Below, piece after piece: positions 45,214 to 54,033 of a DNA stretch of 64,000 bases. The stretch is taken from the NCBI GenBank assembly GCA_019694575.1, contig JAIBBR010000002.1, positions 1 to 64,000 of the forward strand. Reading direction: 5' to 3'. The DNA is from Myxococcaceae bacterium. Its GTDB lineage: Bacteria > Myxococcota > Myxococcia > Myxococcales > Myxococcaceae. Each line of letters starts with the position of its first letter. The stretch's first letter is position 1. The notes below the pieces were generated by a model. The model saw only the letters and a program-made list of their open reading frames with translations. It did not search any database and was not told where the DNA came from. A program made the position numbers and the translations under genes.

Positions 45214-46671
45214 GTGGCCGTTTTGGTTTTTCAGGCGCCGTCGGGCCCCTGTCGGGTGCGGCTCACCGGGCCAATGACGCTGGGCCGCAGCCCAGAATGC
45301 GACGTGGTGTTAGAAGACGTTTCGGTCAGCCGCCGCCACGCCAGCCTCACGCTGGCAGGCGACAGGTGGACCTTTAGAGACTTGGGTGCCCGCATGGGCA
45401 GCTTCGTCAATGGGCAGAAAGTCGACAGTGCGGTGCTGCGTTCGGGCGATGAATTGCGGCTTGGCAACATGTCGCTCAAGTTCGAAGACGACAGCACTGA
45501 CGAAGCGCCGTTGATGGTGACCGGCCCCACGGTGGTGCCTCCTGAAATCAACCGCCTGGTGACGCTTGAAGGTGAGCTGCGCCAAGCGCGTGCGTTGTTG
45601 TCGCTGCATGAAACGTTTTTGCGCTGCAGCAGCGTGTCGATGCTCTTTCAAGGTGTGGGGCGTGACTTGGCGTCAGCGCTGCGCTGCGAGCGCGCGGCGA
45701 TTTTCTGTCGTGAGAGCCAAGAGCCGGCGTGGCGCGTCGACTTCGTTTACGGCGCGACGTCGCTGCCTGCCCATTGGGCGCAGGTGCTAGAGCGTGGCCG
45801 CGTGCACGGTGCGTTCATCGAAGCCGTCGCCGGTGCGGACAAACGGGTGACGGTGGTGGCGTCACTGGGAGGCGGCGAAACAGACGCGGTGTGGGTGTCA
45901 GAGTTACCCACTGGCCGAGCGTTAGACGCTGCGGCGCGTGAATTGGCGCGGGCGTTGTGTGGGCAAATTTCAGGAGCCGTGCGGCACTTGGCCTTGCAGC
46001 GAAAGACGCGGCGCGATGAAATTCTGCGGTCTAATTTGTCGCGTTATTTGTCTGAGCAGGTGGCGCAGGCGGTGCTCGAGGGCCGGTTAGACTTGAAGCT
46101 GGGCGGCCAGCGCAAGCAGGTGAGCGTGCTCTTCGTCGACGTGCGCGGTTTCACGCGACTTTCGGAGCAGTTGCCGCCCGAGTCGATTCTGCAAATTTTG
46201 AACGCGCACTTCGGCAAAGTGGTGCCCATCATCAAGGCTGCCAATGGCACGGTCGACAAGTTCATCGGCGACGCCTTGATGGCGGTGTTTGGCGCTCCCA
46301 ATGAGTTGGCAGATCACCCACTGCGGGCGGTGCGCGCAGCGGTGCAAATTCAGAAAGCAGCCCTCGCGCTCGCGGGTGAGCTTTCGCACTCGCTGCTTGA
46401 GGGCGGTGGCTTTGCCGTAGGCGTAGGCGTGAATACTGGGCTTGCGGTCGCGGGCAATTTGGGCACTGAAGACCGGCGCGAATTCGCGGTGATTGGTGAC
46501 ACGGTGAATGTGGCGTCGCGGTTGTGCGCCAATGCGCAGCCCGGTGAGGTGTTGGTGGGCCCGCAGACGGCCGAGGCGATTAGAGGCCAGGTGCCGTTGG
46601 CGCAGGCGGTGCCGATAAAGGTGAAGGGTCGCGAGCAGCCGGTGCTGACGTACAAAGTGCTGGCCGGGTAG
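45214..46671 (+). CDS. FHA-GAF-adenylate cyclase (class III)
   Basis: The predicted protein has 485 aa from GTG 45214 with AGGGGG upstream. Residues 1-95 are an FHA domain ([25 protein letters not shown]), which binds phosphothreonine. The middle (about 130-270) is GAF-like. The C-terminal class III cyclase domain has the metal aspartates in [15 protein letters not shown] and [15 protein letters not shown], and [14 protein letters not shown] for the transition-state part; the Lys in DKFIGD and the Asp-Thr pair favour ATP as substrate. It therefore may couple kinase signalling to cAMP. Confidence 0.92.
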   Translation: MAVLVFQAPSGPCRVRLTGPMTLGRSPECDVVLEDVSVSRRHASLTLAGDRWTFRDLGARMGSFVNGQKVDSAVLRSGDELRLGNMSLKFEDDSTDEAPLMVTGPTVVPPEINRLVTLEGELRQARALLSLHETFLRCSSVSMLFQGVGRDLASALRCERAAIFCRESQEPAWRVDFVYGATSLPAHWAQVLERGRVHGAFIEAVAGADKRVTVVASLGGGETDAVWVSELPTGRALDAAARELARALCGQISGAVRHLALQRKTRRDEILRSNLSRYLSEQVAQAVLEGRLDLKLGGQRKQVSVLFVDVRGFTRLSEQLPPESILQILNAHFGKVVPIIKAANGTVDKFIGDALMAVFGAPNELADHPLRAVRAAVQIQKAALALAGELSHSLLEGGGFAVGVGVNTGLAVAGNLGTEDRREFAVIGDTVNVASRLCANAQPGEVLVGPQTAEAIRGQVPLAQAVPIKVKGREQPVLTYKVLAG

Positions 46672-46682
46672 GGCGCGAGGTT

Positions 46683-46926
46683 GGCTTTAAGACGACGAGC
46701 GCAGCGGGCTGTCGTCGTCAGTGTCTGGGTTGCCGCAGTGCTCTCATCGACGCATGAAACTGCAGAGGCTCCGAGGTTTGTGAAATGGCGCACAATAGGT
46801 GTGCATGGCTTCACATACCTGCGGCGAAAACTTGGAACACGACCGCGACGGGGCCCCAAAATCGCCCGAGCACACGCCGAGAAGGCAAAATGTTCGCAGC
46901 TCGCCCGGCCTTGTCTCATTTGAGCC
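46683..46926 (-). mobile_element. MITE-like dispersed intergenic element, copy 4
   Basis: It fills most of the gap 46672-47007. On the minus strand it starts GGCTCAAATGAGACAAGGCC and carries TTTTGCCTTCTCGGCGTGTG, GCTCGGGCGATTTTGGGGCC, the GCACA-N5-TGTGC hairpin (46790-46804) and ATGCGTCGATGAGAGC...GCGGCAACCCAGACACTGAC, in the same order as copies 1 and 3. The terminal GGCTCAAATGAGA matches the inverted ends of the other copies. The remaining 80 bases to 47007 show nothing assignable. Confidence 0.62.
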
Positions 46927-47007
46927 AGCTTGTCGCGGAGTGAGCTGCCCCGACCGTTTTCTGCCTAAGATACATTCACGAGCCCCATTCGTTGTCGGAG
47001 TGCACCC

Positions 47008-49260
47008 TTAAAAACCGCTCGGCATCACCACCGTCGGAGACGGCCGCAAACGCCGCTCTTCACGGGGCGCGTCTTGCTGGCGCTCTTGTGCCCGCTCGTT
47101 CTGCCATTTGCGCGCTTCATCGGCTTCTTGCTGCCGTTGCGCTTCTTCGCGGAACAACCGGTTGCGCTCTGCCGCTTCGCGCTGGGCCTCTTCTTGCGCG
47201 AGGCGCGCCTGCTCGAGCCGTGCCTGTTGTTGCTCTCGCTCTTTTTCGTGCAGCGCAGCGGCCGCGGCTTCAGCCTTTCGTGCTTGCTGTTTTTGGTACT
47301 GCGAATAGCCAAACCAAGCCGCGAGGAGCACCGCCAAGCCCACCATGGGCAAGCGGCGCGCGGGTGCGGTGAGGTATTGAAAAAAATCACCCAGCACGCC
47401 CGCCGCAAGCTGCCCCGCTGAATCGCCCATCGGCGAAGCCGTTTCGGCTTGCGCCACCGCGGTGGGCCCGGTGGTACGGTTCGAAAGAGGCATCGTCGAA
47501 GTGCTTCCGCTCAGGCCGACCCGGTCACCGCGCAGTGTTTCGAGCGTCGCGCGCACCTGGCCATCATGGGGGTTGAGCGCCAAGTACTGCGTCAACACCT
47601 CAGCCGCGCGAAAAATGTTGCGCTCTTGCCGGTAGAGCGTGGCGAGCTGCTGCAGCAATTCAGGCTGCGGGCCCGTTTTCAGCTGCTCTTCGAGCTGCAA
47701 CACTTTGGGGTTGGTGCTCGCTGAAGCCACCAAACCTTCGGCCGCGAGCAGCTCTTGAAACGTGGTGCGCAGCGCCGCGTCGTCGGGCGCCAAACGGGTG
47801 GCCCGGTAAAGCACGAAAGCGGCTTTGCGCCGACCGGCCATGCCTTCGGCCAACAGCGCGCGCCCTTCGATTGAAAGCTGCGCCGCGGTCTGTTTCTTCA
47901 GCGCGGCCGACGCGCCGGCGTGGTCTTCGACGAAGCGCACCAACAACCCGGGGTGCCGCGCGCGAATGGGCCCCAACAGCGGCTGCAGCGTGGTCAACAC
48001 TTCGCGGGCGTTGGCGGGCCGCTTGGCGACATCGCGCTCCAGCAGACGGTCGATGAGCTGCGCCACTGCTTCGGGAATGTCGGCCACCCGGCTGTCGATG
48101 GGAGCCGTGCGCGGCTCGAGCAGTTTCGCCAAGCAACTCATCGGGTCTTCGCCCTGGTGAGGGTTGGTGCCGCTCAGCATTTCGTAAAGCATCACCCCGG
48201 CTGAAAAAAGGTCGCTGCGCCCGTCGACGGGTTTGCCCGCCGCTTGCTCGGGGCTCATGTACGCCGGCGTGCCCAGTGTCGCGCCGGTCTGTGTCAGTGC
48301 CGCGCTTTGCGCTGTCTTGGCGATACCGAAGTCGGCCAGCTTCACCAAGCCGGTTTTCGACATCAACAAGTTGGCGGGCTTCAAGTCACGGTGCACGATG
48401 CCGCGCTCGTGCGCGTAGCCAATGGCCTCGAGCACCTGTGAGAAAATTTCCAACCCCACCGCCACGGGCAATGCGCCCGCCTGCTCCAACATGCCGTCGA
48501 GCGTGCCTCCGTCGACCCATTCGCTGGCGATGAACGGTTGCCCCTTTTCGTCGCCATAGGCGTACACCTCGACGATGTTGGGGTGTCGCAAGCCGGCGCT
48601 CGCCTTGGCTTCTTGCACGAAGCGAGCGATGAATTGAGGGTCTTTGGCCAGCGCGGTGTTCATCAACTTCAACGCCACCCGGCGCTCGGTGCTCACTTCT
48701 TTCGCCAGGTGCACCACCGCCATGCCGCCCGCGCCCAACTCGCGTTCTAAAACGTAATCGCCGATACGCTCGCCAGCCGGTTCAAGAGAAGACACCGTGC
48801 CGCTACCCGTCAGCGTTGCTCCGTTTTCTGCTTGCCCCAGCGTGGCCAGCACGCGCGCCACGTCACTCTCGAGCGCGATGAAGGGCTGGTGCGCCGGCAG
48901 GCTGGCGGCGTGAGGAGTCGAGAGTACCGACGGGTTGGCGAAGGCGATTAATATTTTCGCGCCGTCACGGGCGAAAGGCGCCGCGCCAATCAGCCGCCAA
49001 CCGTTGCTCTTCGACATCGCCGCCAGACTGGCTTCGGGGGTCTGCAGGGCCTCGAGCGGCGCCGCCTTCAAGCCCGACGCAGCCGCCAACGCCGCGCGCA
49101 CTTCGTCGGGCAACACGCCCACTTGCGTCAGCGCGGTAGAAAGCAGCCCGCCATGGTTCTTTTGTTGAGCCACGGCGCGCTCGAGCAGCGACGGAGACAC
49201 CCTGCCGGCCAGCGCCCGCAGCATGCCCTCGCGAATAGAAATAGATTCTTGTGTCGACAT
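47008..49260 (-). CDS. Ser/Thr protein kinase with N-terminal MshEN-like domain, TPR region and coiled-coil tail
   Basis: The predicted protein has 750 aa. ATG 49260 (GGGAG upstream) is preferred over starts further out. Residues 1-145: MshEN-like (LLERAVAQQKNHGGLLSTAL and TQVGVLPDEVRAALAAASGL). Kinase domain: GAGGMAVVH (loop), VALKL Lys, HRDLKPANLL, ADFGIAK, MSPEQ, all intact. Then TPR-like helices, one helix (PMVGLAVLLAAWFGYSQYQ, about residue 640) and a long Glu/Gln/Arg coiled coil (about 665-735). The kinase may be gated by c-di-GMP through the N-domain. It is divergent from the lipoprotein gene at 49453, with a 192-base gap. Confidence 0.85.
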   Translation of the reverse strand: MSTQESISIREGMLRALAGRVSPSLLERAVAQQKNHGGLLSTALTQVGVLPDEVRAALAAASGLKAAPLEALQTPEASLAAMSKSNGWRLIGAAPFARDGAKILIAFANPSVLSTPHAASLPAHQPFIALESDVARVLATLGQAENGATLTGSGTVSSLEPAGERIGDYVLERELGAGGMAVVHLAKEVSTERRVALKLMNTALAKDPQFIARFVQEAKASAGLRHPNIVEVYAYGDEKGQPFIASEWVDGGTLDGMLEQAGALPVAVGLEIFSQVLEAIGYAHERGIVHRDLKPANLLMSKTGLVKLADFGIAKTAQSAALTQTGATLGTPAYMSPEQAAGKPVDGRSDLFSAGVMLYEMLSGTNPHQGEDPMSCLAKLLEPRTAPIDSRVADIPEAVAQLIDRLLERDVAKRPANAREVLTTLQPLLGPIRARHPGLLVRFVEDHAGASAALKKQTAAQLSIEGRALLAEGMAGRRKAAFVLYRATRLAPDDAALRTTFQELLAAEGLVASASTNPKVLQLEEQLKTGPQPELLQQLATLYRQERNIFRAAEVLTQYLALNPHDGQVRATLETLRGDRVGLSGSTSTMPLSNRTTGPTAVAQAETASPMGDSAGQLAAGVLGDFFQYLTAPARRLPMVGLAVLLAAWFGYSQYQKQQARKAEAAAAALHEKEREQQQARLEQARLAQEEAQREAAERNRLFREEAQRQQEADEARKWQNERAQERQQDAPREERRLRPSPTVVMPSGF

Positions 49261-49452
49261 CGAAGTCGCGCTCCCAGGCGGCATCGGCAACTGCATTTTG
49301 TCAGAGCCGTACGGGGCCGTCTGCATCAACCGTGGGTGCCTTTGGCGCATGTAGGCAAGTGTCGCCGTGCAGCGGCCTGCGCGGTGTTGCTTGGTAAGGC
49401 GCCAAGCGAGTAAGCGGCGTCGTCTTGTCGACGCTTTGCGAAAGGTGCGTGC

Positions 49453-51861
49453 ATGTCTTCGATGAAGCTCATGGCCAGCGCGGTGGCGATGTCGCTCTTC
49501 TTCTTCGCATGTGGGGGCAACCCTGCTGACAAGTGCGCCGGCAAGCAGTGCCCGGTGGGCCAAAGCTGCGACAGCGCTGACGGAGTGTGCCGGGTCGACG
49601 GTGTTCTCGATGCGGGCCCCGTTGGAGGGGGCGGTGGAGGCGGCAGTGGCAGTGGTGGAGGCATGGCGACGGGAGGTGGTGAGGGTATGGGAGGCGGCAG
49701 CGGCGGTGGCTCGGGAGGCGGCGTCAGCAATTTGCTGCCGGGTGGCAACACGTGTGCGCAGGCAGTCGACCTCACGCCGTTGATGACTGTCTTGTCGGGC
49801 GGCGGTACCGGCATCAACTTCACGGTCGACTTGGCCAACACCGGCGCTGACTACAAAGCGAGCTGCGACGCGTCAGCCGGCACCGGCAACGACGTGGTTT
49901 ACAGCTTCACCACCACGCAGGCGCAAGACATCGTGGTGCGCAGCACGCCAAGCGCCGACAGCGACGCGTTGATTTTTTTACGCACCGGCAACTGCGCTTC
50001 GGGCACCCAAGTGGCTTGCCAAGACGCCGAGACAACGGGTACCGAAACGGTGACGCTCGCGAACGCCCCGGCGGGTACGTACTATTTGTTTCTCGACACC
50101 TTCGATGGCGCGAAACCTGGCACGCAGGCGGTGTCAGTCAGCTTGACGGCGCCGGTCACCCAAACCAACAACGACACATGCGACACGGCGGTCGATATCA
50201 CTCCCAATGGTGGCTTGGGCACGCGCACGGTGACAGCGCAAACCATCAATACCAATAATGACTATGTCAGCAATTGCAGCGCTGACGCTGAAGACGTGGC
50301 CTACAAATTTACGCTCACCGCCCCGCGCGATGTGTCGCTGGTGTCAACCGGCTCTGCCGACCGTCGGCCGACGCTCTACGTGCGCCTTGATTGCGGCGAT
50401 TCATTGACCGAGGTGCCGAACGGTTGTGGCTCGAGCGCGGTGGGCGACCCGACGGCGCGGCTTAACTTGGTGAACCTGCCCGCGGGCACTTACTTCGTGG
50501 TGCTCGACACCGGTCTCAACAGCACTCCGGGGCCGTTGTCGCTTTCCATCACTGTGAGCGACCCAACGCAGGCGCCGAGCAACGACATTTGCACCTCGGC
50601 CACGGCAGTGTTGGCCAACGGCACAAACCAAACATTGTCAGGTAACACCTTGGGCGCCAACGACAACTACGGTACCGACACGTGCTCGCCGAACAGCGGC
50701 AAAGACTTGGTTTATTCATTCACCACGGCACAGACGCGCAGGTTCACCGCCGAACTTTCATTTGCGGCCGACGCCGGGCTGGGCGTGGCGAGCTTGCACT
50801 TATGGTCAGCGGCGGGCTGCCAAGCTGACGCGGGCATGCCGTTGGGAGCCAACTTCAAGGCATGCGGCATGCCGGTGACGCTCAACCAGCCGGCGAAGCT
50901 GGTCGTCTCGTCGTTGCCCGCGGGCAGCTACTTGTTGGTGGTCGACGCTGACACCAGCGGTGGTTTGGCGGGCCACTTCAGTCTCGACTTGAAGCTCGAC
51001 GCGGCCGCGACTGTCACGCCCGCCAGCTGCGCCAGCCCCGGCACTTTGACGTTCAATAGTGGTCACGCGCAAGCGACGGGCAACACGGGCACGGGAGCGA
51101 GCGCTTTCACGGCGCAAAATTGTGCGGTGAACGAAACGGGCACCGGTGCCGACAGTGTCTATGCGATGAGCCTGCCCGCTAATGGCGCGGTAGGGGGCTC
51201 GTTCACTGCTCGGGTACAAGTGACGTCGCACAACTTGGTAGAGCTCAAACCGGCGGTGGTGGTGCGCTCGGCCTGTGCGTCGGGCATGGGCAGTGAATTG
51301 GCGTGTGCCACCGGCAACGCGAATTCGAACTATGGCGCGCGGGCGGTGGTGACCGGCCTGCAACCGTCGACGACGTACTATGTATGGGTTGACGCGGCGA
51401 GCGCGAGCGCGCGCAGTGGCCCGTACACGGTCGATGTGCTGCTGGGCTTGCCTAAGTCGAACGAAAGCTGCAACGCGCCGGCGATTTTGCCGCTCAACAC
51501 CTCGGTCAGTGGAGACACACTCGCCGCCACCAGCGAGATGAGCTTGTCGGGCGGCTGGTACAAAGGTGGCAGTTGCGCGTTGGGCAGCGAATACGACGCG
51601 GGCGATGTGGTGTACCAATTCACCACCACCACCGCGGGCACCTATCGGGTGAGCGTGGTGCCTGAAATGGGCTTCGACGCGTCGGTGGCGGTGCTGTCGA
51701 GTTGCGCGGCGAATGCATGTGTGGCTTTTGGAGACCCCGGTTCAGTGGGGCTCGAAGACTCCGTGACCTTTACCGCCCTGGCGCAGACGACGTACTTCGT
51801 GGTGGTTGACGCGTTTGCGGTTGAGCAACGCGGTGGTTTCACCTTGAGCGTCAGCCATTGA
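49453..51861 (+). CDS. Large lipoprotein with repeated PPC-like domains
   Basis: The predicted protein has 802 aa. Lipoprotein signal (MSSMKLMASAVAMSLFFFAC) and Cys module (DKCAGKQCPVGQSCDSADGV) resemble those of the 2252 and 4056 genes. A short Gly/Ser linker follows (bases 49621-49735). The rest holds about five PPC-like units, each with an N-terminal Cys (TCDTAVDITPNGG; DICTSATAVLANGT; SCNAPAILPLNTS) and the strand pair LPAGTYFVVLDTG / PAGSYLLVVDADT / GTYRVSVVPEMG. Many Asn-Asp-Asn-Tyr loops could bind calcium. It is likely a surface protein of unknown target. Confidence 0.78.
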   Translation: MSSMKLMASAVAMSLFFFACGGNPADKCAGKQCPVGQSCDSADGVCRVDGVLDAGPVGGGGGGGSGSGGGMATGGGEGMGGGSGGGSGGGVSNLLPGGNTCAQAVDLTPLMTVLSGGGTGINFTVDLANTGADYKASCDASAGTGNDVVYSFTTTQAQDIVVRSTPSADSDALIFLRTGNCASGTQVACQDAETTGTETVTLANAPAGTYYLFLDTFDGAKPGTQAVSVSLTAPVTQTNNDTCDTAVDITPNGGLGTRTVTAQTINTNNDYVSNCSADAEDVAYKFTLTAPRDVSLVSTGSADRRPTLYVRLDCGDSLTEVPNGCGSSAVGDPTARLNLVNLPAGTYFVVLDTGLNSTPGPLSLSITVSDPTQAPSNDICTSATAVLANGTNQTLSGNTLGANDNYGTDTCSPNSGKDLVYSFTTAQTRRFTAELSFAADAGLGVASLHLWSAAGCQADAGMPLGANFKACGMPVTLNQPAKLVVSSLPAGSYLLVVDADTSGGLAGHFSLDLKLDAAATVTPASCASPGTLTFNSGHAQATGNTGTGASAFTAQNCAVNETGTGADSVYAMSLPANGAVGGSFTARVQVTSHNLVELKPAVVVRSACASGMGSELACATGNANSNYGARAVVTGLQPSTTYYVWVDAASASARSGPYTVDVLLGLPKSNESCNAPAILPLNTSVSGDTLAATSEMSLSGGWYKGGSCALGSEYDAGDVVYQFTTTTAGTYRVSVVPEMGFDASVAVLSSCAANACVAFGDPGSVGLEDSVTFTALAQTTYFVVVDAFAVEQRGGFTLSVSH

Positions 51862-51972
51862 CGCACCGCACCGCAGCGGTGAGAGTGAATTAGTTCACCC
51901 TCACCACCCTTAAGCGAACGAACGCGTTCAAGTAGTTGCCTCGCGCACAAGGGCCACTAGGCTGCTCACTTC

Positions 51973-53796
51973 GTGACCGGTTTAGAGTCGTCGCAAAGGG
52001 GAAGTGCCGAGGGAGCCGTGGAAGGGCTTGAGGTCCTGCAGAAACTCGCCGAGGGTTCGGCGGTTGAAGCGTTTTTCGTGCGCGATGGTGTTTCGCAGAA
52101 AAACGCGATTCTCGAGTTGTTGCGCAACGAAGTCGTCACCGACGTCGAGTTGTGCAGCAAGCTGCTGGAGCAGACGCGCCAGCATTTGACGCTCAGTCAC
52201 CCGCACCTCATTGCCCGCCAGCGTGCGCAGCAGAACGCGCAAGGGCGCATCTACATTTTGAGCGAGCCGATGAAGGGCGTGCCGCTTTCGATGGTGTTGA
52301 AAGAGCGTGGCACTTTGACCGTGCCCGAAGTCATCGACTTAATGAGCCCGCTGTGTGACGCGCTGTTTTATTTGCACGCGTTGGGTTTGAAACACGGCAA
52401 CTTGTGCCCCGACCACATCATGGTGATGCCCGACAATTTGGCGCACCCGTGGCTCTTCGACACCCTGCTCACGCTGACGCGCTCGGTGCCTGCTCGGCAT
52501 GAAGCGTCGAAGTTGGTACGCAGCCAGTACTTGGCGCCCGAGCGCATCAAAGGTCGGCGCGGCACTTCGGCCTCCGACATTTATGGCTTGGGCGTGTTGA
52601 TGTACGAGCTGCTCACTGGCAAGCCTCCGTTTTTGGGCGAGACCAGCTTCGAGACGCGCCGACTGCATTTAGAAGCGAAGCCGCCGCCGCTGCCTGACGA
52701 GGTAGCGGGGTTGGCGCCAGTCATCATGCGTTGCCTGGCGAAGGAGCAGCTGCACCGTTTTCCCGATGCGCGCGCAGTGGCACGGGCGCTGCGCACCACG
52801 GGTGGGCCCACCAAAGACGGCACCGACACCATCACCATGGACGCCTCGACGCTGGGCCAATTGAAGGCGCAGGCCACCTTCGTTGGCGACAAGCCGGCAG
52901 CGGCAGAGCGCGCGGCCAATTTGAAAGAGCGGCTCGGCGATTACGAGCTGGTCGACTTGTTGGGCCAAGGGGGCATGGGGCGCGTGTTTTTGGCGCGGCA
53001 TCTGAGCAGCAACAACGAAGTGGCGCTCAAGGTGTTGCGCGCAGAAATGGCGAAAGACCCGGTGAACTTGCACCGCTTCGTGCATGAGGCCACGGTGGTG
53101 AGCCGCATTCACCACCCGCACATCGTCGAAGTGTATGACTTGGTGCAAGAGCCCGACTGCATCTATTGCGTGATGGAGCCCCTGCGCGGCCGCACCCTGG
53201 GCGAGTACTTGCAAGAACGCCCGTTGCCCATCAAGCGCGCGCTGGGGGTGATGCGGCAAGTGTGCGAAGCGCTCGACGCCGCGCACCAAGTGGGTGTGGT
53301 GCACCGCGACGTCAAACCAGACAATATTTTTCTCTGTGAACGGCCGGGTGGCGAAGACTTCATCAAGCTGCTCGACTTCGGCGTGGCGAAGCAGAAGCTG
53401 CCTGACGAGCAGCCGGCCGACGCGACGAATAACATGTGGCAGACGCAGGGCGGGGTGATGGTGGGCACGCCGATGTACATGGCCCCTGAACAGGCGCTGG
53501 GCGAAGGCATCGACGCGCGCACCGACGTGTACACGGTGGCCACGGTGCTCTACCGCATTTTGACGGGTGACTCGCCGTTTCGCGCGCCCAAGCTGCATAC
53601 GTTGATTGCACAGCTGCTGACGCAGGCGCCGGCTCCCTTGCCCGAGCACACGCCGTCGGGTGAGGCGATACCCAAGTCGCTCGCGGTCATCGTGATGCGT
53701 TGCCTCGACAAGAACCCCGACGGGCGTCTGCAGACGATGGACGAGCTGTCGCTGGCGCTGGCGATGATTGAATCGGGGCTGCCGGGCGCAGGTTAA
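51973..53796 (+). CDS. Tandem pseudokinase-active Ser/Thr kinase fusion
   Basis: The predicted protein has 607 aa from GTG 51973. The first kinase-like domain (about 1-285) has lost catalysis: HRD is HGN (LKHGNLCPDHIMV) and DFG is LFDTLLT, though YLAPERI, SDIYGLGVLMYELLTG and the C-lobe remain. The second domain (about 325-600) is intact: GQGGMGRVF, VALKVLRAE, VVHRDVKPDNIFL, LLDFGVAK, MAPEQALG. No signal or membrane helix is present, so the protein is probably cytosolic. The pseudokinase may hold or activate the second domain, as in other tandem kinases. Confidence 0.85.
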   Translation: MTGLESSQRGSAEGAVEGLEVLQKLAEGSAVEAFFVRDGVSQKNAILELLRNEVVTDVELCSKLLEQTRQHLTLSHPHLIARQRAQQNAQGRIYILSEPMKGVPLSMVLKERGTLTVPEVIDLMSPLCDALFYLHALGLKHGNLCPDHIMVMPDNLAHPWLFDTLLTLTRSVPARHEASKLVRSQYLAPERIKGRRGTSASDIYGLGVLMYELLTGKPPFLGETSFETRRLHLEAKPPPLPDEVAGLAPVIMRCLAKEQLHRFPDARAVARALRTTGGPTKDGTDTITMDASTLGQLKAQATFVGDKPAAAERAANLKERLGDYELVDLLGQGGMGRVFLARHLSSNNEVALKVLRAEMAKDPVNLHRFVHEATVVSRIHHPHIVEVYDLVQEPDCIYCVMEPLRGRTLGEYLQERPLPIKRALGVMRQVCEALDAAHQVGVVHRDVKPDNIFLCERPGGEDFIKLLDFGVAKQKLPDEQPADATNNMWQTQGGVMVGTPMYMAPEQALGEGIDARTDVYTVATVLYRILTGDSPFRAPKLHTLIAQLLTQAPAPLPEHTPSGEAIPKSLAVIVMRCLDKNPDGRLQTMDELSLALAMIESGLPGAG

Positions 53797-53820
53797 GGGT
53801 GAGATTGAAGTTTCCAATGA

Positions 53821-53982
53821 CGGTCGCTGACCTGCTTCGAAGGGCTCCTTGCCTTTGGTGAAGACTACCCGCAGGCACACCGGTTTCTGTTGTACGCAGG
53901 GTCGCGAACCTATAGCGATAAGGGGGTTACGGTCGTCGGTATCGAAGCCTTCTTGAAGGCTCTCAACCGCTGGCTACGTTAG
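53821..53982 (+). pseudogene. C-terminal remnant of a DUF4143-type ATP-binding protein
   Basis: An open frame with no start codon reads FEGLLAFGEDYPQAHRFLLY then AGSRTYSDKGVTVVGIEAFL and ends KALNRWLR-stop (TAG 53980-53982). This is the usual C-terminal pattern of DUF4143 AAA ATPases (AxDYPxAxxxLLYxG...V.VxxxxxFLxxL). No N-terminal part is present upstream, where the kinase gene stops 24 bases earlier. It looks like a gene fragment left by a deletion or insertion next to atpA. Confidence 0.5.
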
Positions 53983-54033
53983 CCATTTTTCGCTTGTCGC
54001 CCGAGGGCGATCGCCGCTAAGCGACGCCCCAAA

